A stretch of 64,000 nt of DNA from Methylobacterium sp. DB0501 (GTDB lineage: Bacteria > Pseudomonadota > Alphaproteobacteria > Rhizobiales > Beijerinckiaceae), in contig NZ_JAAKGV010000004.1 in the NCBI RefSeq assembly GCF_011043735.1, forward strand, positions 186,001-250,000. Direction: 5' to 3'. The position numbers were made by a program, and so were the translations under genes. Shown one piece after another: positions 1 to 8,299 of this stretch (the first letter of the stretch is position 1; each line of letters begins with the position of its first letter). The notes under the pieces were generated by a model. That model did no database searches and was not told the origin of the DNA. It saw only the letters and a list, made by a program, of their open reading frames with translations.

Positions 1-205
1 AATCCGTGCCGCAGGCAAACGTCAGCGCGCGGCCGGTTGGGTCGGTTCCTGTTACCTTGTACAAGCTCGGTTCCCTGTCTCGCGTTGAGCACGCGGCAGC
101 CGGGATGTGCCGACGTCGGCATCGAGACGCAAGGCGTGCAGCGGCGGACTGATGCGATCGGGCGGAGGTTGGGCCCGATGGCGTTCCTGGGGGCTGGAGA
201 GGACG

Positions 206-360
206 AAGGGCTCGCCCTTCGTCCTGCCGATCGCTCGAGGCGCAGGCCCATTCGGCACCTCGACGCGGCGCTCGAGCAGATCTCCACTCGCGCGAAGCTG
301 GAGGGTGTGACGACACAGAACCCCCGGCACTCATTCGCTTCCATGGCCGGCGAACTCGTT
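206..360 (+). pseudogene. Tyrosine-recombinase (integrase) remnant, frameshifted
   Basis: Only a C-terminal scrap of a phage-type integrase can be read. One frame gives SPFVLPIARGAGP (about 212-250), like the 'FVFP' strand before the catalytic helix. The reading then continues in another frame as HLDAALEQISTRAKLEGVT and RHSFASMAGEL (about 256-357), which resembles the usual 'RAGLEGVTPHDLRHSFAS' block holding the first His-x-x-Arg pair. Here HDLRH has become QNPRH, and the frame switch falls near 247-253, so the copy is dead. No N-terminal domain or catalytic Tyr is visible. The assignment rests on motif resemblance only. Confidence 0.45.
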
Positions 361-605
361 CATGCCAACGGCGCCAACAGCACCGCCGTCCTCACCGCAT
401 TCCGCCGCCGGGCCGGTGTCGCATCCTCGACCGCCAGTTCGTCGGCCGACCACTGGTGAGCCATGACGGCCGCGGCGACGTCGAGGCGCTTGTCGCCGAT
501 CTCCAGCACCACCGGCTTCGAAGGGTCGGCGAGATAGGCTGCCGTCGCCGCCTCGAGGGCGTCCTCAGTCAGGAGCTTTGCCTTGTAGGCCTCGCCGGCG
601 GTCAT
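360..605 (-). CDS. Small hypothetical protein (81 aa)
   Basis: Small acidic, alanine-rich protein starting MTAGEAYKAKLLTEDALEAA. It has no signal peptide, membrane segment or recognisable domain. Its ATG lies 25 nt downstream of the stop of the SDH-like proteinase gene on the same strand, so the two may be co-transcribed. Unlike that neighbour, its base composition is GC-rich like the chromosome. Its 3' end abuts the integrase remnant on the other strand, so the C-terminus (VRTAVLLAPLA) may be a fortuitous extension of an older gene. No strong ribosome-binding site is seen. Confidence 0.42.
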   Translation of the reverse strand: MTAGEAYKAKLLTEDALEAATAAYLADPSKPVVLEIGDKRLDVAAAVMAHQWSADELAVEDATPARRRNAVRTAVLLAPLA

Positions 606-630
606 GAGGTACCCAGTTCTTGCTGATTAA

Positions 631-1539
631 TTAACCAATCACCCAGGCATTGCCGGCTGAGTTTTCGATTATCTTCACCGATTGGGTCCGCGCAAATGTC
701 GCCATATAGGAATGATGGACACTAAGAAGACTTTCTTGCAGATCTTGGTCATCTTCGATGGCGGCGACATTTAGGCCAATCGCCCTACACTTATCAATTA
801 AATAATGCTCGCCATGCTCTGTATTTTCACTGTAGTTCATCAAACCTGAAATGACAGCTTCGGCTGCGATTTCAGGATTCTGCAAATGTGCAAACATGTT
901 GCCGGCCAGCCATCCTTTGACCATTGCACGAGCGCCCTTTACTGAGCGCTCGCAGTCAAGAATAAATGCTGGCGGGTATTTAGCAAAAACAGCCTGCCAG
1001 ACGATCTGGCGCATGGGATCTTTCTTGATGTCTTCGATTGCTTTATCGACTTCAGCCAATATGCCCATAGCCGGCAGACCATTGACCTGCGGATCGGTTG
1101 GTCCCAAGCATGAGTGCTTGGCCATGAATATTTGCTTGGCGGCACAGGCAATCATAGTGCCGACACTCATTGCCATATGCGGTATGAACACCCGCAGGTC
1201 GGTACCAAACATCTTGTAAAGGTATTCTACCATGGCGCGGCCGGCCTCAATTCCTCCGCCGGGCGTATGCAGGACAAGGTCAAGACCCTGCGATCTATCA
1301 AGGCCGTGAACAACGGCCATAAGACCGTTCATGTCGAGGTCGCTGACCGCACACTCGGGATGCATCCGGCCGGATGCATCCCGTCTGAGTAAAAACCCTG
1401 AATAATATGCTATAACAGGCCGCTTTAGCCTTCCGGCGAGCTGGCCTATATACTTTTGACGGACCGCATTCTGCGCGTCGTGAAAGCCCTGACCCTGGAG
1501 CGAGTCAATCTCTAAGTTGATCTCGTTCCATGTCGGCAT
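631..1539 (-). CDS. SDH-family Clp-fold serine proteinase (302 aa)
   Basis: Resembles the serine dehydrogenase proteinase family (ClpP/SppA crotonase-like fold). Visible motifs are HTPGG at residues 91-95 (oxyanion-hole region), AMSVGTMIACAA around 123-134 with Ser125 as likely nucleophile, and LGPTDPQ at about 145-151, the family's conserved Asp region. There is no signal peptide, so it is probably cytoplasmic or peripheral to membrane. Family members are poorly characterised peptidases, often found in variable genome regions. The gene is markedly AT-richer than the chromosome, with many A/T-ending codons, and lies next to an integrase remnant, which points to horizontal acquisition. The substrate is unknown. 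Confidence 0.85.
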   Translation of the reverse strand: MPTWNEINLEIDSLQGQGFHDAQNAVRQKYIGQLAGRLKRPVIAYYSGFLLRRDASGRMHPECAVSDLDMNGLMAVVHGLDRSQGLDLVLHTPGGGIEAGRAMVEYLYKMFGTDLRVFIPHMAMSVGTMIACAAKQIFMAKHSCLGPTDPQVNGLPAMGILAEVDKAIEDIKKDPMRQIVWQAVFAKYPPAFILDCERSVKGARAMVKGWLAGNMFAHLQNPEIAAEAVISGLMNYSENTEHGEHYLIDKCRAIGLNVAAIEDDQDLQESLLSVHHSYMATFARTQSVKIIENSAGNAWVIG

Positions 1540-1717
1540 GTTTGTTCTGCACCGTATTAGACCGGATAGTCACCGGCGTGAACTCCCCATACCCGGAGAG
1601 CGAAGGAAAGACCGGGGTCGAATACGATGAGGAGGAACGGCTGAAATCGACTTGCGGGATCGGAGCCTCAACAAGCGATATGCCGAGGGCTTGAAGGCTC
1701 GCTTGGCGGTCCGTCAT
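1505..1717 (-). CDS. Possible small ORF upstream of the SDH-like gene (70 aa)
   Basis: An ATG at 1717 is preceded by a good Shine-Dalgarno (GAGG, 6 nt away). It opens a frame starting MTDRQASLQALGISLVEAP and runs 35 nt into the proteinase gene. That arrangement would suit translational coupling. The protein is Ser/Pro-rich in the middle with no recognised domain. It may equally be a decayed fragment or a chance frame. Reported mainly because of the ribosome-binding site and the overlap. Confidence 0.25.
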   Translation of the reverse strand: MTDRQASLQALGISLVEAPIPQVDFSRSSSSYSTPVFPSLSGYGEFTPVTIRSNTVQNKHADMERDQLRD

Positions 1718-1914
1718 GGCTTTCCTCGCCCGGCGTTTACCATGGTCATCGCGCGTCGGTAGCATGTCTTCCTCCACCGTGCCAGCCACGATGCAGGTTG
1801 GTCCCAACCTAACTAGATGGGTCGGGTTCCACCCCTCACCGGGTCGTGAGATCCAACCAGACCTCTATGGTGTCAGGCTTGCCACTCGTGGCGCGTCCCC
1901 GCATTCAACTTAGT

Positions 1915-2343
1915 TCACAGCGAGCGGCCCCCGAAATCCCAGATCGGCACCATGCCCGGCATCTTCACCGGCTCGTGCCGGTAGGCTGTCCACTTCCCGA
2001 GCTTGATCCACTCGGGCGTGACCTCGTGCACGTCCACCGACAGCGGGATCAGGATCCCGCAGAAGTCGCCGCGCAGCGTCCCGGTGTCCGGGCCCACGCC
2101 GAACAGCCTCAGGGTGTCCCACCCGGTCTCATGCGCCTGGACGCCCCACCGATCGATGAAGCCGCAGAGGCGTGCGTGCGTGTCGCGCCACTCGTCGGGG
2201 CGCAGGCCGCGGCACGGGACGACGCCCGGCGACAGGCTGGCGAGGCCGCGGGACCAGGCGAGGACGGCGGGTGGAACCCCTGCGGGGTCGGGCGGATACG
2301 TGGGGTCGACTACAGCATTTCGTACAGCATGAAGGGACAGCAC
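1915..2343 (-). CDS. Conserved Methylobacterium-type hypothetical protein (142 aa)
   Basis: Starts at a GTG preceded by AGGGA with 8 nt spacing. The core reads WRDTHARLCGFIDRWGV, then WDTLRLFGV and GTLRGDFCG, a pattern I associate with short uncharacterised proteins common on Methylobacterium chromosomes and plasmids. The C-terminus ends in PGMVPIWDFGGRSL. There is no signal peptide, membrane helix or known catalytic motif. It is GC-rich, unlike the proteinase gene downstream. It lies in the same accessory patch as the integrase remnant, and homologues are often mobile. Function unknown. Confidence 0.65.
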   Translation of the reverse strand: MLSLHAVRNAVVDPTYPPDPAGVPPAVLAWSRGLASLSPGVVPCRGLRPDEWRDTHARLCGFIDRWGVQAHETGWDTLRLFGVGPDTGTLRGDFCGILIPLSVDVHEVTPEWIKLGKWTAYRHEPVKMPGMVPIWDFGGRSL

Positions 2344-2502
2344 CGGCGATTTCCCTAGGCAAAAGCCTCTCCGTCCGTCCCATCCATCATGGGGGCGACG
2401 GAGAAGCGCCAGGGCGAGGGAGAGGCAGTGTCGATCATGGCCGTGAGGTGGTGATCCGCCCGGCCTTGTCCATGCCGGGCCCCGTCGGAGGTGGGAAGCG
2501 CG

Positions 2503-3144
2503 TCAATGCCCGTGCTTGCAGTCCGGGCCGTGGACATGCTCGTGGCCGTGCTCATGCGCAGGGTGGTCGTGCGCGTGTCCGTGCCGGTGGCCGTGGTCGT
2601 GATGGGCATGGTCGTGATGCCCGTGATCGTGGTCCTTGCGATCGTGGCCCTCGTGGGCATGGTCGTGGCCGTGATGGGCGTGGCCGTGGTCGTGCCCGCA
2701 GGTGCTGTGGTCGTGGGCCGCCGCCTCCTTCTCCGGGCGGAACGGGCGCAGGAGCGCGCCCGCGGTGCAGCCCTGGCTGCGGATCAGCTCGGCCACCACG
2801 GGATCGTCGAGGACGTAGAGCGCGTCGGCCGTCACCTCGGCCTGGACGTGGTTGCTGCCGAGCTGCCAGGCGAGGCGGGTCAGGCGGACCGGATTCTCGG
2901 CCTTGACCGCGAGCAGGGCCTGCGGGGCGGCGAGGATGCGCACCAGGCGCCCGTCCTCCAGGCGCACCGCGTCGCCGTCCTCGAGGGTGGTCTCGCGGTC
3001 GAGGTCGAGGCGAAAGGCGAGGCCGCCCTGCGCGGTCAGCTCGGCGTGGCGGCGCGAGCGGGCGGCGTGGTCGAGGGCGACCTCGTCGGCGACGGCGTCG
3101 GGGCGCACGGCGGCTTTGCGGACGATGGTGGTGGCGCGCTGCAT
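2503..3144 (-). CDS. ureE: Urease accessory protein UreE, nickel chaperone with His-rich tail
   Basis: UreE delivers nickel to the urease activation complex. The ATG at 3144 ([13 protein letters not shown]) fits the family; an open frame extends further upstream but that part has no UreE character. Visible blocks are [28 protein letters not shown], and [14 protein letters not shown], where the family's dimer-interface metal-ligand His is preserved. The last 70 residues carry 31 histidines, mostly HDH/HGH, a very long Ni-binding and storage tail compared with the usual 10-15. No other urease gene is in the window, so this copy is separated from ureABC. The gene is complete. Confidence 0.9.
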   Translation of the reverse strand: MQRATTIVRKAAVRPDAVADEVALDHAARSRRHAELTAQGGLAFRLDLDRETTLEDGDAVRLEDGRLVRILAAPQALLAVKAENPVRLTRLAWQLGSNHVQAEVTADALYVLDDPVVAELIRSQGCTAGALLRPFRPEKEAAAHDHSTCGHDHGHAHHGHDHAHEGHDRKDHDHGHHDHAHHDHGHRHGHAHDHPAHEHGHEHVHGPDCKHGH

Positions 3145-3397
3145 CGGGTCCTCGCGGGCATTCGGGCCGGATTGTCCGGCTTCCTGTAGAGCATTTGGCG
3201 GACCGGCGGCAGGGCCCGCCCCGTGTGACCTCGGCGCCGCACCTGAACGGTTCGTGTCCCAACCGGCCCGGGTGTCGGGAACCATCGCACGGCCAAGCTC
3301 ATTTGGCGTTCGGCTGCGGTACGGCTAAGCTGGGTGGCAGCGGCGCGGGCATGAGGCCCGGGGCCAGAGACCGCGACATGCACGAGGGGACAACACC

Positions 3398-3667
3398 ATG
3401 AAGAAGCTCATCGCCGCCACGCTCGCCGGCGCCCTGGCGCTCTCGGTCGGCGCCTGCAACACCCCCGGCGACCGCGCGGCCGGCGGTGCCGCCCTCGGCG
3501 GCCTGACCGGCGCGGCGATCGGCGCGGCGGCCACGGGCCGGGCCGGCGGCGCCCTCGCGGGCGGCCTGATCGGCGCGGCCGGCGGCGCCGTGGTCGGTGC
3601 GGCCACCGCCCCCCAGTGCCCCTACGGCACCTACCGCGACCCCTACGGCAACGTCTACTGCCGCTGA
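3398..3667 (+). CDS. Small glycine-zipper lipoprotein (89 aa)
   Basis: Begins with a lipoprotein signal peptide: MKKLIAATLAGALALSVGAC, with lipobox S-V-G-A-C and Cys20 as the lipidated residue. The middle (residues 28-70) is a glycine-zipper with repeated GGAALGGLTGAAIG-like steps, and the tail has two cysteines (CPYGTYRDPYGNVYCR). Such outer-membrane glycine-zipper proteins are common in Rhizobiales and their role is not well defined. It stands alone and is followed directly by a strong hairpin terminator. Confidence 0.75.
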   Translation: MKKLIAATLAGALALSVGACNTPGDRAAGGAALGGLTGAAIGAAATGRAGGALAGGLIGAAGGAVVGAATAPQCPYGTYRDPYGNVYCR

Positions 3668-3679
3668 GCGCCATCGCGT

Positions 3680-3712
3680 GACGACCCCGGCGGCGCGCCC
3701 GCCGGGGTCGTC
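3680..3712 (+). terminator. Hairpin after the glycine-zipper lipoprotein gene
   Basis: A perfect 14-bp inverted repeat (GACGACCCCGGCGG and its complement) with a 5-nt loop begins 12 nt after the stop codon. It lacks a T-run, so it is a probable rather than classical intrinsic terminator. Confidence 0.6.
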
Positions 3713-3854
3713 CGCCCGACGGGATGCTTCGCCGGGTGCGCTTCCACATTCCGCGGCGGCGTCCGGGGCGCTACAAGGGCGGCATGACGCGCGCCCGAAT
3801 CCCACCATCCTTCGTCCCGCCAACGCCCTCCCTGCCCCAGGCCCGGAGGCGCGC

Positions 3855-4580
3855 GTGAGCCAGGGTGTCTGGGGCAAGCTCGGCGGTGCCGGTATCGGTC
3901 TCGCCGCCGGCGGTCCGCTCGGCGCGCTGATCGGGGCCGTCGCCGGCCATTTCCTCCTCGACCGCGAGGGCTCGCTGCTCGGGCCCACGCCCCGCGAGGT
4001 GGTGTTCACCACCGGGCTCGTGGCGCTCGCCGCCAAGATGGCGAAGTCGGACGGGGTGGTGACACCCTCCGAGGTCGCGGCCTTCGCCGACATCGTGCAG
4101 GTGCCCGAGCACGAGCGCGCCGGCGTCGAGCGGCTGTTCGACCTCGCCAAGCGCACCACCAGCGGCTTCGAGGGCTATGCCCGCCAGGTCGCCGAAGCCT
4201 TCCGCGACGAGCCGGCCCTGCTCGAGGACGTGCTCGACGGCCTGTTCCACATTGCCAAGGCGGACGGCGCGATCCACGAGAGCGAGGCGCGCTACCTCGC
4301 CGCGGTGGCGGAGATCTTCGGCTTCGACGCGGCGCGCTTCGCCGCCATCACCGCCCGGCACGTGCGCCTCGCCGACGACCCCTATGAGGTCCTGGGCGCG
4401 CCCCGCACCCTCACCGACGCCGAGTTGAAGGCGCGCTACCGGGCGCTCGTCTCCGAGAACCATCCCGACCGGGCGATCGCCCGCGGCCTGCCGCCCGCGG
4501 CAGTGGCCATCGCGACCCGGCGCCTCGCGGCCATCAACGCCGCCTACGACCGCATCGCCGCCGAGCGGCACCTGAGCTGA
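3855..4580 (+). CDS. TerB-DnaJ domain protein (DjlA-like co-chaperone, 241 aa)
   Basis: The start is GTG at 3855, because GGAGG lies 5 nt upstream; earlier in-frame codons lack support. The N-terminus is a glycine-rich hydrophobic stretch (GGAGIGLAAGGPLGALIGAVAG) that may anchor it in the inner membrane. Next comes a TerB-like helical domain (KMAKSDGVVTPSEV and AKADGAIHESEARY, two acidic repeats), then a C-terminal J domain (DPYEVLGAPRTLTDAELKARYR) with the intact HPD tripeptide in SENHPDRA. This is the DjlA architecture, expected to stimulate DnaK ATPase near the membrane. The amidase gene follows after only 4 nt, so the two form an operon. Confidence 0.85.
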   Translation: MSQGVWGKLGGAGIGLAAGGPLGALIGAVAGHFLLDREGSLLGPTPREVVFTTGLVALAAKMAKSDGVVTPSEVAAFADIVQVPEHERAGVERLFDLAKRTTSGFEGYARQVAEAFRDEPALLEDVLDGLFHIAKADGAIHESEARYLAAVAEIFGFDAARFAAITARHVRLADDPYEVLGAPRTLTDAELKARYRALVSENHPDRAIARGLPPAAVAIATRRLAAINAAYDRIAAERHLS

Positions 4581-4584
4581 GCCG

Positions 4585-5340
4585 ATGAGCCTCTCCCCCG
4601 ACAGTCCCGTCGCCACCCAGGTGGTGCCCTCCCCCAACCACGACGAGCGGACCCTGCCGGTCGACGTCCTGATCCTGCACTATACCGGCATGGCGAGCGC
4701 CGCCGAGGCGCTGCTGCGGCTCTGCAACCCGCTGTCCAAGGTCTCGTCGCACTACCTCGTCTTCGAGGAGGGCCGGGTGGTGCAGATGGTGCCGGAGGCC
4801 CGCCGCGCCTGGCACGCCGGCATATCGGCCTGGGAGGGCGTGCGCGACATGAACTCGCGCTCGATCGGGATCGAGATCGCGCATCCGGGCCACGCCGAGG
4901 ACGGCACCGTGGCGCCCTACACCGAGGCGCAGATGGCGGCGGTGTCGGCCTTGTGCCGCGACATCCTCGGGCGCTGGCCGATCCGCCCCGACCGGGTGCT
5001 CGGCCATTCCGACATCGCGCCCGAGCGCAAGATCGACCCCGGCGAGAGCTTCCCGTGGGGTCCCCTCCACCGGGACGGGATCGGCCATTGGGTGCCCCCG
5101 GCCCCGATCCGAGACGGGCGGTTCTTCGCCGAGGGCGATGCCGGCCAGCCGATCGAGGCGCTGCAATCGATGTTCGCGCTCTACGGCTACGACGTGCCGG
5201 TGACCGGCATCTTCGACGCCCGGACGAAGGCGGTGGTGACGGCGTTCCAGCGCCACTTCCGGCCGACCCGGATCGACGGCGTGGCGGATGCCTCGACCAT
5301 CACGACGCTGCGGGACCTGCTGGCAGGCAAGCGGGCGTAA
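4585..5340 (+). CDS. N-acetylmuramoyl-L-alanine amidase (AmpD/AmiD family) with peptidoglycan-binding domain
   Basis: Cleaves the MurNAc-L-Ala bond. The amidase_2 domain spans about residues 20-160. Zinc ligands are recognisable as His32 (LHYTG), His141 (LGHSDIAP) and Asp151 (KIDPGESFPW), with WHAG and the conserved IGIEIAHPGH strand. A C-terminal PG_binding_1 domain follows (about 175-245, PIEALQSMFALYGYDV and TKAVVTAFQRHF). There is no signal peptide, so it may act in cytoplasmic muropeptide recycling. The added binding domain is typical of alphaproteobacterial members. Coupled to the upstream TerB-DnaJ gene by a 4-nt gap. Confidence 0.88.
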   Translation: MSLSPDSPVATQVVPSPNHDERTLPVDVLILHYTGMASAAEALLRLCNPLSKVSSHYLVFEEGRVVQMVPEARRAWHAGISAWEGVRDMNSRSIGIEIAHPGHAEDGTVAPYTEAQMAAVSALCRDILGRWPIRPDRVLGHSDIAPERKIDPGESFPWGPLHRDGIGHWVPPAPIRDGRFFAEGDAGQPIEALQSMFALYGYDVPVTGIFDARTKAVVTAFQRHFRPTRIDGVADASTITTLRDLLAGKRA

Positions 5341-5342
5341 GA

Positions 5343-5371
5343 GAAGGGGGGCCGCTGCGCCCCCCCCCTTT
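5343..5371. terminator. Bidirectional terminator between amidase and TerC genes
   Basis: A G6/C9 hairpin with short A/T flanks (GAAGGGGGG ... CCCCCCTTTC) lies in the 33 nt between two convergent stop codons. It could terminate transcription from both sides. Confidence 0.6.
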
Positions 5372-5373
5372 CC

Positions 5374-6420
5374 TCACCCGTGGCTGCTGCCGAGCCGTTC
5401 GCGTGGCGCCTCGGCTTGGGGCGGGGTCTCGGCCGGCGCCTCGACCGCGCCACGGGTCCGCCACAGGCTGTAGACGATGCCGCCGGCGAGCAGGACCACG
5501 GTCACCACCAGGGCGACCCAGGGCTGGATCTCGATCAGCTCGAACGTATCCGCCACCACGATCTTCAGGCCGATGAAGATCAGGATCAGGGCGAGCGCGG
5601 TCTTGAGATAGGCGAATCGGTCGACCATCGCGGCGAGCGCGAAGTAGAGCGCACGCAGGCCAAGGATCGCGAAGATGTTCGAGGTGTAGACCACGTAGGT
5701 GTCGGTGGTGATGGCGAAGATCGCCGGCACGCTGTCGACCGCGAAGATCACGTCGGCGCCGTTCACCAGCACCAGGGCCAGGGCGAGCGGGGTGAGCCAG
5801 CGCACCGGCTTGCCGGTCTTCGGATCGGGCCGACGGGTGGTGAAGTTCTGGCCGTCGAGCTCGTCCGTCACCCGCATGTGCCGGCGCATGAAGCCGGTGA
5901 AACGGTCGGCGGACTTGTTCTCGCCCTCCTCCTCGTCACCGGACACCAGCATCTTGATGCCAGCATAGATCAGGAAGGCGGCGAAGATCGTCAGCACCCA
6001 CTCGGCCTGGTGGACGAGGGCGGCGCCGAGCCCGATCATCAGGCCGCGCAGCACGATCGCCGCCAGGATGCCCCAGAGCAATACCCTGTGCTGGGCGTTG
6101 CGGGGAATGCCGAGATACCCGAAGATCACCGCGATGACGAAGACGTTGTCCATCGACAGCGACTTCTCGACCACGAGGCCGGCCAGGTATTCCTGGCCCG
6201 CCTGCGGGCCGATATACCACCAGACCCAGCCGCCGAAGATGAGGCCGAGGGTGAGGTAGAAGGCAGTGAGGAGCAGGCTCTCCTTCACGCCGATCTCGCG
6301 GCTCTTGTCGCGGTGCAGGAGACCGAGATCGAGGGCGAGCAGGATGAAGATGACGGCGTGGAAGCCGAGCCACATCCAGATCGGCTTGCCGAGCCACGAC
6401 ATATACAGGAAATCGACCAT
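5374..6420 (-). CDS. TerC/Alx-family integral membrane protein
   Basis: Multi-spanning inner-membrane protein of the TerC family (tellurite-resistance/Alx type). Members act in metal homeostasis, notably manganese export, and membrane stress. The start at 6420 (MVDFLYMSWLGKPIWMWLGF) matches the family; upstream in-frame ATGs at 6453, 6465 and 6486 are possible. About nine hydrophobic helices are visible. Conserved signatures are ALDLGLLHR, the EKSLSMDNVFV segment with its acidic pair in a membrane helix, and NGADVIFAVDSVPAIFAIT, the second repeat with the family's key Asp residues. Convergent with the amidase gene. Confidence 0.88.
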   Translation of the reverse strand: MVDFLYMSWLGKPIWMWLGFHAVIFILLALDLGLLHRDKSREIGVKESLLLTAFYLTLGLIFGGWVWWYIGPQAGQEYLAGLVVEKSLSMDNVFVIAVIFGYLGIPRNAQHRVLLWGILAAIVLRGLMIGLGAALVHQAEWVLTIFAAFLIYAGIKMLVSGDEEEGENKSADRFTGFMRRHMRVTDELDGQNFTTRRPDPKTGKPVRWLTPLALALVLVNGADVIFAVDSVPAIFAITTDTYVVYTSNIFAILGLRALYFALAAMVDRFAYLKTALALILIFIGLKIVVADTFELIEIQPWVALVVTVVLLAGGIVYSLWRTRGAVEAPAETPPQAEAPRERLGSSHG

Positions 6421-6637
6421 CGCGGGACCGTGATGCTTCGAGGAAGAAAGCATCGGCTCCGACATCACGAGCGCGCGTTGCGTCACTCGCCAGAGGGGCC
6501 CGCAGCCGATGGGAGCGACTTATGTCCCGGATGGCGGCGGATCAAGGGCAGCGGGCGGTCACGGCCACGCTCTTATTTTTGCGCCCTGCCCGCGCGGCAG
6601 GTTGACAGGGCGGCCCGCGTCGCGGCCTTGGCGGCGG

Positions 6638-7855
6638 ATGACGACAGCGCGCATGCACGTGGCGGTGATCGGGGGTGGGCCCGCGGGCCTCTCCGCCGCC
6701 GAGATCCTGGCGACAGCCGGCCTGCAGGTCACCGTGATCGAGCGGATGCCCTCGCCGGCCCGCAAGCTGCTGATCGCCGGGCGCGGCGGCCTCAACCTCA
6801 CCCACAGCGAGCCGCTGGAGCGCTTCCTTGCCCGCTACGCTCCCGTGGAGCGACGCCTTGACGCAGCGATCCGGGAATTTTCGCCGCAGGCCCTGCGCGA
6901 CTGGTGCGAGGCCCTCGGCCAGCCGACTTTCGTCGGTTCGAGCGGCCGGGTGTTTCCGCAAGCCTTCAAGGCGTCGCCGCTGCTGCGCGCCTGGCTCGCC
7001 CGGCTCGATCGCCTCGGGGTCGCCCTGCGCACCCGCACCCGCTGGACCGGTTGGGATGCGCAGGGCTCGCTGACGCTGACCGGCGAGGACGGCGCCGATA
7101 CCCTGAGGGCCGACGCGACGGTGCTGGCGCTCGGCGGGGCGAGCTGGCCGCGGCTCGGCTCGGACGGCACCTGGGTGCCGGTGCTGGAGGAAGGGGGCGT
7201 GTCGGTGAGCCCCCTGCGGCCGGCCAATGCGGGCTTCACCGCCGCCTGGTCGCCGGTCTTCGCCGAGCGCTTCGCCGGTGCCCCGCTCAAGCGCATCGCG
7301 CTCCGCCTCGGGCCTGCCCAGGTGCGGGGCGAGGCCGTCATCACCCGCGAGGGCATCGAGGGTGGCGCGGTCTATGCGCTCTCGCGCCCGATCCGCGAGG
7401 CGATCGAGGCGCGGGGCGAAGCGCGAGTGACGCTCGACCTGCGGCCCGACCTCGACGACGCCACCCTCGCCCGCCGCCTCGCCGGAGCGCGGCCGAAGGA
7501 GTCCCGCGCCACGGTTCTACGCAAGGCGGCAGGCCTGAACCCGCCGGCCGCCGGCCTGCTGCGCGAGGCCTTGCGCGACCTGCCGGCCGACCCGGCGTCC
7601 CTGGCGGCGCTGATCAAGGCGGTGCCCTTGCGGCTCACCGGCCTGCGGCCGATCGAGCGGGCGATCTCCACGGCCGGCGGCGTCGCCTTCTCGGGCCTCG
7701 ACGAGCGCTTCATGCTGCGGTCCCGCCCCGGCACCTTCCTCGCCGGCGAGATGCTCGACTGGGAGGCGCCGACCGGCGGCTACCTGCTCCAGGCGAGCTT
7801 CGCCAGCGGCCGGGCGGCGGCGAAGGGGGTGCTGGACTGGCTCGGGGAGCGATAG
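6638..7855 (+). CDS. FAD-dependent flavoprotein, HI0933/TIGR03862-like oxidoreductase (405 aa)
   Basis: The N-terminal Rossmann motif VIGGGPAGLSAAEILA is followed by IERMPSPARKLLIAGRGGLNLTHS, a signature of the HI0933-like (BaiN-type) flavoproteins. The second dinucleotide-contact region is LALGGASWPRLGSDG, and the C-terminal FAD block is GTFLAGEMLDWEAPTGGYLLQ. The ATG at 6638 was chosen because the Rossmann strand starts ten residues later; an open frame extends upstream to 6509. The physiological reaction of this family is unknown. Transcribed alone, divergent from the TerC gene. Confidence 0.85.
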   Translation: MTTARMHVAVIGGGPAGLSAAEILATAGLQVTVIERMPSPARKLLIAGRGGLNLTHSEPLERFLARYAPVERRLDAAIREFSPQALRDWCEALGQPTFVGSSGRVFPQAFKASPLLRAWLARLDRLGVALRTRTRWTGWDAQGSLTLTGEDGADTLRADATVLALGGASWPRLGSDGTWVPVLEEGGVSVSPLRPANAGFTAAWSPVFAERFAGAPLKRIALRLGPAQVRGEAVITREGIEGGAVYALSRPIREAIEARGEARVTLDLRPDLDDATLARRLAGARPKESRATVLRKAAGLNPPAAGLLREALRDLPADPASLAALIKAVPLRLTGLRPIERAISTAGGVAFSGLDERFMLRSRPGTFLAGEMLDWEAPTGGYLLQASFASGRAAAKGVLDWLGER

Positions 7856-8299
7856 AGCATTTTCCGATCAAGCGGGGACCGGCTCGTCGCAGAACATGCA
7901 TCACAATCGAAGATATCGAGCGACACCCGACGCCAACGCCGCGGTGCATGACTGATTTGCGGCCAAGTTCGATCGACCGAAGCTTGTCCGACTTAACCTA
8001 ACGGCATCGATACTTCCTGTATCGTAAAGCTCCCCGTCCAATCCTCCCCTCCTCTGCGAGGGAAGATAGCCTGCGGAGCAGGCCGGGAGAGGGGAACCAC
8101 GCTTCCGGATAAAGCGGAGCCGTTGTGAAGGATGCCACATCCTTCATCGTCGCGCTGCCCCTCTCCCGCCCCGCATCCGCGGGGCACCCTCCCCCGCAGA
8201 GGGGGAGGGGTTCTTGCGTGGCGGCCATCGCTTCCCGCACCGCTCAACCTGCTGTGTCGTGTCCCATGGTGCAACGCGCTCGGACGCCGCTCCAGAACC
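7856..8299. repeat. Gene-free region with inverted palindromic repeats
   Basis: No credible gene in 444 nt. It opens with TAGAGCATTTTCCGATCAAG, overlapping the flavoprotein stop; a similar TAGAGCATTT stands near 3187. Two GC-rich palindromic units follow in opposite orientation: about 8045-8095 (arms CCCCTC ... GAGAGGGG) and about 8156-8211 (CCCCTCTCCCGCCCCGC ... GGGGGAGGGG). They resemble the elements at 26.4 and 37.4 kb. Confidence 0.55.

Noticed and set aside
2491-3189. Plus-strand ORF of 232 codons opposite ureE
   Set aside because: Its Val/Met-rich start is the complement of the histidine-codon tail of UreE; no ribosome-binding site.
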